Below are positions 44,633 through 52,763 of a stretch of DNA of 64,000 nucleotides, piece after piece (within the stretch, counting starts at the first letter, position 1; every line of letters begins with the position of its first letter). The notes beneath the pieces are model-generated. The model worked only from the letters and a program-made list of their open reading frames with translations, ran no database searches and was not told the origin of the DNA. Both the position numbers and the translations under genes were made by a program. Source of the DNA: Desulfomonile tiedjei DSM 6799 (GTDB taxonomy: Bacteria; Desulfobacterota; Desulfomonilia; Desulfomonilales; Desulfomonilaceae); NCBI RefSeq assembly GCF_000266945.1, contig NC_018025.1, positions 5,708,001 through 5,772,000 of the forward strand, written 5' to 3'.

Positions 44633-45361
44633 TTAAGATCTAGCGCCTGACTGCAATTCTCTGACCTTGTTTTCCACCAATTCCGACGCATCCAGCATGT
44701 TCGATTCAATTTCTTGTCTCAATCTTTCGTAATCATCATTGGTGAGTCCCTGCGGCACAATAGTCGGTTTTCCGAAAGCCATGACAATGGTACTGAAAGG
44801 AAGCGGTAAGATCATGCTGTCCCAGGATTTGAATTGTACCTGTCGTGTCGCCCAACTCACCATGGGTACCACCGGTTGTCCTGTTTCTTTTCCTACAATG
44901 ACAATACCCATTTTGACCTTTCGCGATGGGCCCCGTGGCGCGTCCACCGCGAGTCCTGAACAGTAATTTCTGTCCTTTATCTGATCGATCATTTCTGCAA
45001 GAGCTTCTTTACCGCCTCGTGAGGATGAACCCCTCACCGTGTCGTATCCCATTCTCCGGATGGAGCGATCGATAATTTCACCATCCCAGGACTGGCTCAC
45101 CATGACAACTCCGGGATAGCGCCGACAGTAGTACACCGGAAACAACATGGTCCCGTGAAAGCACGCACAGGTAAAGGGTTGCTTCTTGCAGATCTGCTCT
45201 TCGTATTCTCGGTTCAAAAACAGCTTCTTGCTGGTTAGGTCAACGATTCTGAAATACAACGATACCAATCGAGGCACGAAGAACAGAATCAGCTTGAACC
45301 AGAGTTGTTCACCTTTTTCTTTTTTCTTGGGCTTGCTTTCTTCAGACACTTCAGATCTCAT
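44633..45361 (-). CDS. DUF374 lysophospholipid acyltransferase-like protein
   Basis: The 242-residue product (start MRSEVSEESK at 45361, overlapping the upstream stop by 11 bases) has the DUF374 pattern: LWFKLILFFVPRLVSLYFRI membrane-near helix, CFHGTMLFPVYYCRR with the acyltransferase histidine, RGSSSRGGKEAL, and GLAVDAPRGPSRKVKMGI. DUF374 proteins belong to the LPLAT group and probably acylate lipid A or phospholipid precursors at the inner membrane. The overlap with the thioredoxin-HEAT gene shows co-translation. A GTG a few codons inside is another possible start. Confidence 0.85.
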   Translation of the reverse strand: MRSEVSEESKPKKKEKGEQLWFKLILFFVPRLVSLYFRIVDLTSKKLFLNREYEEQICKKQPFTCACFHGTMLFPVYYCRRYPGVVMVSQSWDGEIIDRSIRRMGYDTVRGSSSRGGKEALAEMIDQIKDRNYCSGLAVDAPRGPSRKVKMGIVIVGKETGQPVVPMVSWATRQVQFKSWDSMILPLPFSTIVMAFGKPTIVPQGLTNDDYERLRQEIESNMLDASELVENKVRELQSGARS

Positions 45362-46349
45362 CCTCACGGGATCCCAACGCCTCCAATGCTTCCATTGCAG
45401 CGTCGCGCACATCCGGATCGTCATCCTGAGCTGCTTGCCGGAGCGCCGGTTCAGCAGCCTTATTTCCTATTTTACCGAGCAGTTCCGCCGTATCGCCCCT
45501 TAGCGCAACGTCGTCCTGGGACAGCAATGATATGAGATCGTCAACGATCGCATCCAGACTGTTTGGATCGATTTCCAGGGCTTCTTCCATGGCAACGAGC
45601 GCACCCATTCGGGTGGAGAATTCTTTTGCGAGATATATGGGCAGAATCGCCGGAGCAGCTTTCTTTTGACAGATCAGTCTGCCTGCATCCTCAGCCCGGC
45701 CCGACTTTATCATGGAGTCGAGCGTTTCCGTGAGGGCACTTTCATTGTCACTTTCCAGGATGCTGCGTAGAAGATCGCTTTCGCTGAGAGTGCCAACCAG
45801 GGTGCGAGCGCCGTTCACGATGGTCGTCGGAGTAGATTTTACCTTGTATTCTTCGGCAATTTCTCCGAACTGGATTGCATCGACAATGCGAAGCGTTATC
45901 AAAGGCTGTTTGACTGCGAAAGAGAGTGCAAGTCTTACCGCCTGGGGACAGTGAGGGCAGACCGGTGCGATCAGAACGAGGAGATCGACAGGGTTAGCGA
46001 GATTCTTCAGTTCCTCGAGAGCGGCCGATGCGGGAGGTTCAGATCCTCCAAGCCAGGTCAGGGCATCCAAAAAGGGGGCGAGTTCCCGGTCATCAGGAGC
46101 GGCAAAGTAATGGATCTTTCCGGAACCCGGTTTCGAGAGCGTGAGCGAAGATTTATCAGGCATGGGAGCATCCGCGGCAAACTCGAGGATCACGCGATTC
46201 ATGGAGACTCCGCAGATCTGTCTGGCTGTATTGACCAGATTGGTTCCGAAAGCGTCGCCGGATGATCCTTCCGCTGCGTGCACGGTTACTGGTGATGTAA
46301 TCCGTTCCGTTGCAGCCTGAACACTCATAAGTTCATGATCTGAAAGCAT
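45351..46349 (-). CDS. Thioredoxin-like protein with C-terminal HEAT repeats
   Basis: The 332-residue cytoplasmic protein has two thioredoxin-like folds in the manner of AhpF or glutaredoxin-like disulfide oxidoreductases; the second holds the active-site CPHC (LIAPVCPHCPQAVRLAL) with the cis-proline region KSTPTTIVNG. The C-terminal 80 residues are HEAT/PBS-like repeats (LRGDTAELLGKIGNKAAEPALRQAAQDDDPDVRDAAMEAL). This fusion suggests redox exchange with a partner docked by the repeats. It is coupled to the acyltransferase gene by overlap. Confidence 0.83.
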   Translation of the reverse strand: MLSDHELMSVQAATERITSPVTVHAAEGSSGDAFGTNLVNTARQICGVSMNRVILEFAADAPMPDKSSLTLSKPGSGKIHYFAAPDDRELAPFLDALTWLGGSEPPASAALEELKNLANPVDLLVLIAPVCPHCPQAVRLALSFAVKQPLITLRIVDAIQFGEIAEEYKVKSTPTTIVNGARTLVGTLSESDLLRSILESDNESALTETLDSMIKSGRAEDAGRLICQKKAAPAILPIYLAKEFSTRMGALVAMEEALEIDPNSLDAIVDDLISLLSQDDVALRGDTAELLGKIGNKAAEPALRQAAQDDDPDVRDAAMEALEALGSREDEI

Positions 46350-46384
46350 GTGTCCGCCCGATGTCGGAAATTTTCCGAACAGAG

Positions 46385-46422
46385 AAAAAATGCCGAGGCC
46401 GTATTGGATACAGCCTCGACAT
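46385..46422 (-). terminator. Intrinsic terminator of the small exported protein gene
   Basis: On the minus strand GTCGAGGC-(13)-GCCTCGGC is followed by ATTTTTT, an eight-base stem with one G-U pair. Confidence 0.8.
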
Positions 46423-46447
46423 TCATCAAACTATTTACCTGGAATAA

Positions 46448-46771
46448 TCAGCGCGTTCCCGGCACGAAATTGGTGATCACCTGACCTTGACCCGGTTTGA
46501 CATCGTATGGAGATCCGACACCTCGAACGGGAGCTGGCATGTAGCTCCACAAATACGTTCCCACGCCGTAGACTCCATCCAGCGCCATAGGGATGAGTCC
46601 CGGGAACTGCTGTTGCTGGCTTCCCTGAGGCGGATTGGTGGGGAGCGATCCGAAAGTCGGTTGACCGTACATGTTCATTGGGCCGGCATATGCCGGGTCG
46701 TACATCTGCGCAAATGCTGATGGCGCTGCAATAACCGCGAGCACAAGTGCGAATGTGCATATGGCTTTCAT
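46448..46771 (-). CDS. Small exported proline/glutamine-rich protein
   Basis: The 107-residue product has a clear signal peptide (MKAICTFALVLAVIAAPSAFA) and a Gly/Pro/Gln-rich mature part without known domain (GPMNMYGQPTFGSLP). The start has GAGGTC before it and the gene ends in an intrinsic terminator, so it is a real single-gene unit. A competing frame over the same bases (46431-46760) is a shadow. Confidence 0.75.
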   Translation of the reverse strand: MKAICTFALVLAVIAAPSAFAQMYDPAYAGPMNMYGQPTFGSLPTNPPQGSQQQQFPGLIPMALDGVYGVGTYLWSYMPAPVRGVGSPYDVKPGQGQVITNFVPGTR

Positions 46772-46843
46772 GATCCGACCTCTATAATGACAGTTTGAGC
46801 ATACATTATCACAGTTACGCCAGAAAATAAAGAAGCGATTTGC

Positions 46844-46873
46844 TTGACAAAAGCGCTAAGAATATGGGATAAT
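46844..46873 (+). promoter_or_regulatory. Sigma-70 type promoter
   Basis: TTGACA (46844-46849), 18-base spacer, GATAAT (46868-46873). It lies 31 bases before the exported protein gene at 46904. Confidence 0.7.
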
Positions 46874-46903
46874 TACGAACTTCGATCGTACAGGAGGTTT
46901 CGG

Positions 46904-47254
46904 ATGATTACCTTTGTAAGAACGGTTGTTTGCGTAATTTTAATACTCGCTCTCGCAGTCCCTGCATTTGCCAATGGGGGAGCGAAGGTCAAGGAAACCT
47001 CTGTTCTCGGCAAAATCGGAAAAACCGGGACTACGGTTGTTGAACAGACAGAGGGCATTTTAACCGGTTGCCTCAAGAACTGTTTCAGTCTGTTTAATCC
47101 GTGTTTGGATTTTGTGAAGGGATGCACAAGCATAGTTTTGGCGCCGATCGAAAGACCTTTTGATTACGTTGAAAGCAAGCTGAGCAAACCCAAAGCAGCA
47201 AAGAAAGCTGCCAAGAGTGTTCCTGATCCCAAGAAACCGGAATTGCCGAAATAG
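46904..47254 (+). CDS. Small exported protein
   Basis: The ATG at 46904 has AGGAGG six bases upstream; an earlier start at 46844 lies in the promoter and is rejected. The 116-residue product has a signal peptide (CVILILALAVPAFA) and two Cys pairs (GCLKNCFSLFNPCLDFVKGC) that may form disulfides, then a lysine-rich tail. No family is recognised. Confidence 0.75.
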   Translation: MITFVRTVVCVILILALAVPAFANGGAKVKETSVLGKIGKTGTTVVEQTEGILTGCLKNCFSLFNPCLDFVKGCTSIVLAPIERPFDYVESKLSKPKAAKKAAKSVPDPKKPELPK

Positions 47255-47332
47255 AGTCTTAATTTTTTAAACTGGGGATTAGGCAGGAAGACGCGTGAGG
47301 CTTGCGGCTTCCTCCTAATACGGGAGGGGTTT

Positions 47333-47941
47333 ATGGTCAGGGGTATCATACCCTTAAATATAATCCTGTGTTTTCTCGTTCTCATTTCATTTGCCGAAGG
47401 ACAAGTTGTCCATCCGAACGGCATAGAAATCTGTTCCCAAATCATTCATGAAATGACTGAAGGCAAGATCAGTCGCGTGAAGGCCAAAGAACTCTCTTTG
47501 GCAATAGCAAACGCGGGTAATAGGCATTTTGGAAAAGTCACCTGTGGTGACATGTGGCTCTATATGGCTATCGTGCATATAGAGAGCGGATTCAGAAACA
47601 ACATCGTAAACGACTTTAATTGCAGGGGAATGTTCCAGGTCCATGCTCCCTCTTGGGCGGGAAAATTCGGTATCCGTTACGCAGATCTCCTGGACCCCGA
47701 TATAAACGCGGATGTGGGCATTCAGGTTTTCAAATACTATCTCCTGTTGTACAGAAATATTGCGTCCACCCTCAGCGCGTATAACAGCGACCATCCGAGA
47801 GCTGCTCTCAGTTATGCCAGGGCGGTTCTATACACCCGTCAAAAAATCAAAAAGCGCTACACCGAACTCTTCAAACACGCTGCAACGGCTCCCAGAATAG
47901 CTTCAGAGATAGAAGGCAGGGAATCTGAGCCAACAAAGTAA
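47333..47941 (+). CDS. Lytic transglycosylase (SLT-like domain)
   Basis: The 202-residue product has a signal peptide (NIILCFLVLISFAEG) and a goose-lysozyme-like/SLT domain with the catalytic glutamate in VHIESGF, then CRGMFQVHAPSW and SAYNSDHPRAALSYARAVL. It cleaves peptidoglycan with formation of anhydro-muramic acid in the periplasm. A good ribosome binding site (GGGAGGGG) precedes it. It sits in a run of small exported-protein genes. Confidence 0.85.
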   Translation: MVRGIIPLNIILCFLVLISFAEGQVVHPNGIEICSQIIHEMTEGKISRVKAKELSLAIANAGNRHFGKVTCGDMWLYMAIVHIESGFRNNIVNDFNCRGMFQVHAPSWAGKFGIRYADLLDPDINADVGIQVFKYYLLLYRNIASTLSAYNSDHPRAALSYARAVLYTRQKIKKRYTELFKHAATAPRIASEIEGRESEPTK

Positions 47942-47994
47942 GAAACGCCGGACTTACGACGTGTAATCCGATACGGCTCGCGACCGCGTTGTAA

Positions 47995-48231
47995 TTAGCG
48001 GGGAGGGCCGTACAACAGCGGGGATGCTACGGAGCTTAATACGTCCCAAGGATTCCACGGTGATATGTTGTGGTCCAGAGGAACATAGGGGTCATGGCCG
48101 GCAGGATACTTTGCCGAAACCGGCCCGTCAGGAGGGGCGGTGTACTGCGGAATACAACTCACGCAGCCTGCGGCAGCGAGACTGGCAAATAGCACCAGGA
48201 CCAGCAATACTAGTTTCAATCTTCCGTACAT
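47995..48231 (-). CDS. Small lipoprotein
   Basis: The 78-residue product has a lipoprotein signal peptide with lipobox LAAAGC (Cys22), then CIPQYTAPPDGPV and a Pro-rich short mature part. It starts at ATG 48231 with AAGGAG. Function unknown. Confidence 0.75.
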   Translation of the reverse strand: MYGRLKLVLLVLVLFASLAAAGCVSCIPQYTAPPDGPVSAKYPAGHDPYVPLDHNISPWNPWDVLSSVASPLLYGPPR

Positions 48232-48451
48232 GAAACACCGACTCCTTCTAGTGGGCGTATTCTATCGCGTTCTCACGCCGCAATCAAGCCAAATCCTACG
48301 CTAAAATATGAACCTTCTGTTTCAGGAGGGATTCCTGTAATATATCGTCGCATAAGCAGTTGACATAATTTCTGACCTTTTGAAGGCCCCACCCTTAGGG
48401 AACGGTAGCGTCCCTGCACCGGGCCGAACTGATCGATTTGTTTGGCAAGAT

Positions 48452-48526
48452 GTGCCGGCACGGAGGCCGGCACCCACCAATTTTCAAGAAGCGCTTTTCG
48501 CAATCGGACAAAAATTCTGCCATTTG
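48452..48526. repeat. Dispersed palindromic repeat, family B, copy 3
   Basis: GTGCCGGCACGGAGGCCGGC, then CACCCACCAATTTTC and CGCTTTTCGCAATCGG, ending in AATTCTGCCATTT. Closely resembles 33749-33826. Confidence 0.8.
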
Positions 48527-48574
48527 TATAGATGTCCCAGCATGGGGATGCATGTGATTAATTGATCAGAACTG

Positions 48575-48605
48575 AAAAAGGAATCCCGGTTAGTGGGATT
48601 CCTTT
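48575..48605 (-). terminator. Intrinsic terminator of the tandem-domain exported protein
   Basis: On the minus strand GGAATCCC-ACTAACC-GGGATTCC is followed by TTTTTC. Confidence 0.8.
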
Positions 48606-48628
48606 GCATTTAGCTGATTAAACCGAGT

Positions 48629-49441
48629 TTACTGGACTACCTGGACCGTGTAACCGAACTTCTCACCGTTTTCAGCTCTATAGTCTATTTTTACCCGTTC
48701 ACCCACTGCCGGTCTTCTGAACGGGATGAATTTCGTTTTCAGCCCCACCCGTATGGCTACTACTTCAGCGCTTTCACCCTCTTCCGCGACTCTTACGGAC
48801 AAGCTCTTGGGTGAAGAAGCTACCACTTCGCCGGTAAGGGATTTGAATTCCTGTTTTTCGCCGGGAGGAGCGGGTTCTCCAGGCTCTGGAGTCGGTTTCG
48901 GTTTAGGCACCTTCGCTTCAGGTACAGTTTTTTTCGCCGGTTTCGGCTCAGCCTTGGGCGCAGGCTCTTTCTTGCCTGGAACCCATCCGGGTAATGCATG
49001 AGATGGAGGACGCGTCGTACAAACCGCCCGAGGAGGGACACATCCTTCTGTCACTGCAGCCGGAGCGGCTTCCTCAGGAACAGTCCGGCAGGTCGAGCTA
49101 GCAGGTGGAGGAGGCGGATAACACTGTGCCGGTGCAGGCAGCGGGGAAAGGCTGACTACTTTCGTAGCCTTCATGTACCCATCTTCCAGAAGAAAATCGA
49201 CTGCAACCGATTCGCCGATGCATGGCCTGCGGTTCGGAAGATACTTGGTTCTCCAGCCGACATTCACGACGGCGCACTGATTGCCGGATTTCACGGTCAT
49301 GCTGCGCCACCCGTGATCGATAACTGTCCCACGAAACGTGCAAATGCGGTACCCTTGGACCGGAGTAACAACGAGACACAGAGCGATAAGCGCGGCCGAA
49401 ACAGTTACGGCCAATGCTGAAACGACATATTTCCCGAACAT
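48629..49441 (-). CDS. Exported protein with two homologous beta domains and Pro/Lys linker
   Basis: The ATG at 49441 has GAGGAGG before it; a longer start (49483) is rejected. The 270-residue product has a signal peptide (VVSALAVTVSAALIALCLVVTPVQG), an OB-like domain containing TKYLPNRRPCIGESVAVDF, a long Pro/Lys/Ala-rich linker (KPAKKTVPEAKVPKPKPTPEP), and a second domain containing TKFIPFRRPAVGERVKIDY. The two domains clearly arose by internal duplication. It may be a periplasmic spacer or binding protein. Function is unknown. Confidence 0.78.
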   Translation of the reverse strand: MFGKYVVSALAVTVSAALIALCLVVTPVQGYRICTFRGTVIDHGWRSMTVKSGNQCAVVNVGWRTKYLPNRRPCIGESVAVDFLLEDGYMKATKVVSLSPLPAPAQCYPPPPPASSTCRTVPEEAAPAAVTEGCVPPRAVCTTRPPSHALPGWVPGKKEPAPKAEPKPAKKTVPEAKVPKPKPTPEPGEPAPPGEKQEFKSLTGEVVASSPKSLSVRVAEEGESAEVVAIRVGLKTKFIPFRRPAVGERVKIDYRAENGEKFGYTVQVVQ

Positions 49442-49684
49442 GGGGGACCTCCTCACTGGGGGGGTAAGGGATTCGCTGATCAATTGGACGCTCCGGGTGT
49501 TCCGAGGGTCCTGTCACATAAAGTGCACCATACATAATAGGTTACATTGAAAATGTCAAGTAAATTGAGAAGTAATTTGTCCTCTTGGTTGATATAAAGA
49601 TGCTTTGTTGAAAATACCCCCTCTGCTGCACTTGCCCCCGATCATGCTGTATGTTATCAGTACAATCAGGAGGTGTGAATCGAC

Positions 49685-50041
49685 ATGGGAATCTTCCGGG
49701 AACCTGGATCCCAGGAAATCGATATTGTAAAGGAAATGGCCGAGTCCCTTGGCAGTCAGGGAAGCAAGGTAGAGGACTTGGTAGATAAAGCGAACATTAT
49801 TCTCGGGGAAATCGAACAACTCCTGGAGAATTGCCGCAATCATCCGGGGGAACGCAGACCGCCTGTAGATTTCATCAACAAAAGGATTCGAGAATTCAAC
49901 GCATTCGTGGATAAAGCTGAAGACGCTCTTCGATGGCTCTTGATTCAGAGGGAAGCCTGCGGTTTCAGGACTCACAAGAACGTGAACACCTTTTATCCTA
50001 TTCCCGCTAAAAAGAAGCTGATAAAGACATGCGACGCCTGA
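49685..50041 (+). CDS. Hypothetical helical protein
   Basis: The 118-residue product starts at ATG 49685 (AGGAGGTG 11 bases upstream). It is helical and acidic-basic mixed (IDIVKEMAESLGSQGSKVEDLVDKANIILGEIEQL), without known domain, and ends with basic residues. The next gene starts 12 bases before its stop, so the two are co-translated. Confidence 0.65.
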   Translation: MGIFREPGSQEIDIVKEMAESLGSQGSKVEDLVDKANIILGEIEQLLENCRNHPGERRPPVDFINKRIREFNAFVDKAEDALRWLLIQREACGFRTHKNVNTFYPIPAKKKLIKTCDA

Positions 50042-50565
50042 CTCCACGCGTTTGTATCATCTGTTTTCTGGGATTTCTCACTGCTTTTTCGGCAATGACT
50101 GAGGCCGCGCAACATAAGAACCGCAAAAGCACAGTTTGGGCCGTGTTCTTTATGTCGCGGGATTGTGCCAAATGTGAAGCAGCAAAGGAGCTGATAGAGG
50201 TGCTGCAATTGCGCTATCCTTTGCGAGTCAAACGTTACGATATCAGCAAAGAATCCGATTACGCCGTATTCCGGGCCATGGAAGCGATTCATTCCGATAA
50301 GGGGTTTTTTGTGCCATTGATACTGGTCGGGGATAAGATATTGACTGGAGAGCACGAAATACTGGATAATTTGGAATCCACAGTCAAGAACCTCCACCTT
50401 GCAGGGGGAACTGCACGGCCTTACATCGGTCCTGTGGATAAGAAAGCGTTCCATTCCCCCGTGAAGACTGACACAGCGGAGTGCCCGACCTGTTCAAAAG
50501 GCCGCCCGCCCTCGGCTTCCGAGGAGCTCCACAAGGTAAAGAGTTTGCTTGACAAGATATTTTGA
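50029..50565 (+). CDS. Exported thioredoxin/glutaredoxin-like protein
   Basis: The 178-residue product has a signal peptide (VCIICFLGFLTAFSAMTEA) and a thioredoxin-like fold with active-site CAKC (FFMSRDCAKCEAAKELIEVL) and the cis-Pro segment FFVPLILVGDKILTG. It probably exchanges disulfides in the periplasm. A Cys pair near the end (CPTC) may be a second redox centre. Start overlaps the previous gene by 13 bases. Confidence 0.82.
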   Translation: MRRLTPRVCIICFLGFLTAFSAMTEAAQHKNRKSTVWAVFFMSRDCAKCEAAKELIEVLQLRYPLRVKRYDISKESDYAVFRAMEAIHSDKGFFVPLILVGDKILTGEHEILDNLESTVKNLHLAGGTARPYIGPVDKKAFHSPVKTDTAECPTCSKGRPPSASEELHKVKSLLDKIF

Positions 50566-50586
50566 AAGGATCACCGAACGAATCAG

Positions 50587-50652
50587 ATGAAGATTTCACG
50601 TTTATGTATTGTGGCTGGCATATCTTTGGTATTACTGAGTTCCTGTACGTGA
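50587..50652 (+). CDS. Tiny lipoprotein-like peptide (21 residues)
   Basis: An open frame of 21 codons encodes a bare lipoprotein signal peptide ending at LSSC-T (MKISRLCIVAGISLVLLSSC). If translated it could be processed to an acylated dipeptide, as in entericidin-like peptides, but it may equally be the remnant of a lost lipoprotein gene. There is no clear ribosome binding site. Confidence 0.3.
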   Translation: MKISRLCIVAGISLVLLSSCT

Positions 50653-50781
50653 CTAAATTCGGTATCCCGGAAGTTTTCCGGTAATCCTTCCGATCAGACG
50701 AATAGCGCAAAAAGCTGTCCCCCTGGATCGCTCTTCTGTCCGCTTCAGTAGAATCGATTCAGAGTTTTTTGCATTTGGGAG

Positions 50782-50810
50782 TTGACTATATAGGAATATA
50801 TGAATATATT
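50782..50810 (+). promoter_or_regulatory. Sigma-70 type promoter of the selenoprotein gene
   Basis: TTGACT (50782-50787), exact 17-base spacer, TATATT (50805-50810); start 35-40 bases before the ATG at 50852. The whole region is A+T-rich. Confidence 0.6.
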
Positions 50811-50851
50811 TACGTGCAACTGCTTCTATTTTCGAGCCAAGAGGTATTAGT

Positions 50852-51148
50852 ATGTTTACGATGGACAATGAAGCCAGAGATTTCTTTAAGGGAAAACTTA
50901 AAGAGAAACAGGTGCTCAGGGTATTTTTCGGCGGTTATGGTTGAGGCGGTCCCAGCATGGGACTGGCTCTGGATGAGCCGCGTGATGGCGATTCTTCTTA
51001 CGAGATCAACGAAGTCCCTCTCGTTGTCGATCCATTTGCCATGAAACTTATCCGAGAGGCGGGAGGCATCAGCATTCGATCCGGCATTTTCGGGCCCACT
51101 GCCGAACTGGATAATAGTTCCTGCGGCGCTGGAGGCTGTAGCTGTTAA
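50852..51148 (+). CDS. HesB-like selenoprotein (in-frame UGA read as selenocysteine)
   Basis: Reading through one TGA at 50942-50944 gives a continuous 98-residue protein: MFTMDNEARDFFKGKLKEK, then VLRVFFGGYG-U-GGPSMGLALDEP, then VVDPFAMKLI and a C-terminal CGAGGCSC. This is the IscA/HesB fold, with Sec at residue 31 where other HesB/IscA proteins have the first conserved Cys. HesB-like selenoproteins are known in Deltaproteobacteria. A hairpin directly after the TGA (50947-50965) can serve as the SECIS element. RBS GAGG and a promoter are present. Usual gene callers would split it into two short frames or call a pseudogene. It may bind iron or Fe-S clusters. Confidence 0.88.
50947..50965 (+). 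promoter_or_regulatory. SECIS hairpin candidate
   Basis: CGGTCCC (50947-50953), loop AGCAT, GGGACTG (50959-50965) gives a seven-base stem with one G-U pair, starting two bases after the UGA codon, the distance at which bacterial SelB recognises its hairpin within the coding region. Confidence 0.65.
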
Positions 51149-51158
51149 GGGGGCGCGC

Positions 51159-51359
51159 ATGCCGATTTTCGAATTTAAGTGTGAAAGCTGCGGAAAAGAG
51201 TTCGAACGCTTGATCTTTGCCTCTGATACAGATCCGGTCCCATGTCCGGTTTGCGGGTCTGAAAAAACGCGCAAGGTCTTATCGGTTTTTTCATCAAATC
51301 CTGTGGAACGGCAGGCATCAGCAGGTTCCTGCGGTACCCGTCATACTGGGGGAGGGTGA
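51159..51359 (+). CDS. FmdB-family zinc-ribbon protein
   Basis: The 66-residue product has the FmdB pattern MPIFEFKCESCGKEFERL and then CPVCGSEKTRKVLSVFSS, with two CxxC knuckles forming a zinc ribbon. The tail ends in a His/Gly-rich bit (CGTRHTGGG). Start with AAGGGGG. It follows the selenoprotein gene after 10 bases and is likely co-transcribed. Confidence 0.88.
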   Translation: MPIFEFKCESCGKEFERLIFASDTDPVPCPVCGSEKTRKVLSVFSSNPVERQASAGSCGTRHTGGG

Positions 51360-51401
51360 CACTGATTTTCCCCGCCGTGAGCGGGACATTCAGTCTCCAT
51401 A

Positions 51402-51440
51402 AAATGAAAGCCCTTTTCTCAGGAAAGGGCCTTCATTTTT
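51402..51440. terminator. Bidirectional intrinsic terminator
   Basis: Stem AATGAAAGCCCTTT / AAAGGGCCTTCATT with loop of a few bases, flanked by A-rich and T-rich ends. It serves the selenoprotein-fmdB unit and the convergent ligase gene. Confidence 0.8.
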
Positions 51441-51488
51441 ACGCGCTTTCCGCAGCAACATACATGAAGCGAATCAGTATTATTCCGA

Positions 51489-52763
51489 TTAATCCCATTT
51501 CCGAACATCTTCAATGAGTTTCAGATCCTCCGGCAGCGATCCTGGGGGAACTATCTTCGCTGCTCCCTTCAGTTTTGCCACTTCTCTAAGAGTGCGTTCC
51601 ACGGCAGCCAGCAATCCTTCTTCCGCACTGCCTTTCAGTTCCATTTCCAGGGTCATAACATCCTGATCTTTCGGCCGCTCCACCAGGAGTCTTGCTCTGG
51701 CGATTTCCGGATGACTGTCGATGACCTTCTGCACCTGCGACGGATGGACAAACATTCCCTTCACTTTCGTAAGTTGGTCTGCACGACCCAGGATGCGTGA
51801 CAGCCTCGGCGATGTGCGACCGCAAGGACAAGGCTCTTCCACGATACTGGAAAGATCGCCTGTGCCGAAACGTACCAAGGGGTAGATTTTGTTTCTGCAG
51901 GTAACAACTACCTCTCCGGGATCTCCCGGGGCAAGGACCTCGCCGGTTTCGGGATTGCAGATTTCCACGATCACATCATGATGAATGTGCATGCCGGAAA
52001 CCTGGGGGCATTCGTACGCGATGCATCCGACGTCCGCGGTCCCGTAGGCCTGTCTGCCGATGAGTCCGTATTCGTCTGCAAACCTCTTGCGAAGAGATTC
52101 CGGCAACATTTCCGCAAGGAGAAAGCCAATCTGGAGATTGAGTTCTTTGCGGGGATCGATACCCGCTTCCTCCGCTTTTTTGAGAATGGCGATGAGGAAA
52201 CTTGGTGTTCCGATGTACCCGGTCACCTGGAGTTTTCTCATAATTTCCACCTGAGTCTCCGTATTTCCCACTCCGGTAGGTATGATGGCTCCCCCAAGCT
52301 CGGACACTCCTTCCTCAAACATGTGTCCTGCCGGCGTCAGGTGGTAAGCAAAGGTGTTCACGACAATGTCGCCGGGCCGAAATCCAACGGAGTGTAAAGC
52401 CGATTTCCATCGCCAGTAATCGGGAACTTTGCCCACCGGATCGTAAATAGGGCCGGGAGACTGGTGTATTCTTACGAGTTGCGAAATGGGCACGGTAACG
52501 TACCCTCCGAACGGCGGATTCGTTTTCTGAGCTTCAGCCAGATCGGTCTTCTTTGTAATCGGAAGTTTTTGGAGATCCTCCAGCTTACGGATTTCTCCGG
52601 GAGTAAGGCCTCGGTCATCCATGGCCTTCTTGAGCGGTGTTCCCGAGGCGTATGCATGGGCGACAACCTCATGCAGGAAATGCTCCTGGTAAGCCCTCCT
52701 GTCCTGAGGGGAAAAAGTTTCTTCTGAGTTCAAAATCCCGGAGTTTCTGTCCACGTGATGCAT
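51489..52763 (-). CDS. Phenylacetate-CoA ligase-like acyl-CoA synthetase (PaaK family)
   Basis: The 424-residue product lacks the usual Walker-like YTSGSTG (here YVTVPISQLVRIHQSPGP) but has the PaaK-type middle (GFRPGDIVVNTFAYHLTPAGHMFEEG), GRQAYGTADVGCIAYEC and the C-terminal GRADQLTKVKGMFVHPSQVQ. These match PaaK-like AMP-forming ligases of aromatic or related acids. The replaced P-loop-like motif suggests a sub-family with altered ATP handling, or that the family motif is simply diverged. A single gene on the minus strand. Confidence 0.85.
   Translation of the reverse strand: MHHVDRNSGILNSEETFSPQDRRAYQEHFLHEVVAHAYASGTPLKKAMDDRGLTPGEIRKLEDLQKLPITKKTDLAEAQKTNPPFGGYVTVPISQLVRIHQSPGPIYDPVGKVPDYWRWKSALHSVGFRPGDIVVNTFAYHLTPAGHMFEEGVSELGGAIIPTGVGNTETQVEIMRKLQVTGYIGTPSFLIAILKKAEEAGIDPRKELNLQIGFLLAEMLPESLRKRFADEYGLIGRQAYGTADVGCIAYECPQVSGMHIHHDVIVEICNPETGEVLAPGDPGEVVVTCRNKIYPLVRFGTGDLSSIVEEPCPCGRTSPRLSRILGRADQLTKVKGMFVHPSQVQKVIDSHPEIARARLLVERPKDQDVMTLEMELKGSAEEGLLAAVERTLREVAKLKGAAKIVPPGSLPEDLKLIEDVRKWD

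Larger units (their letters stand above)
48232..48628. other. 397-bp gap with repeat copy
   Basis: Contains a family B repeat (48452-48526) and the terminator of the following minus-strand gene (48575-48605). No gene is seen. Confidence 0.55.
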
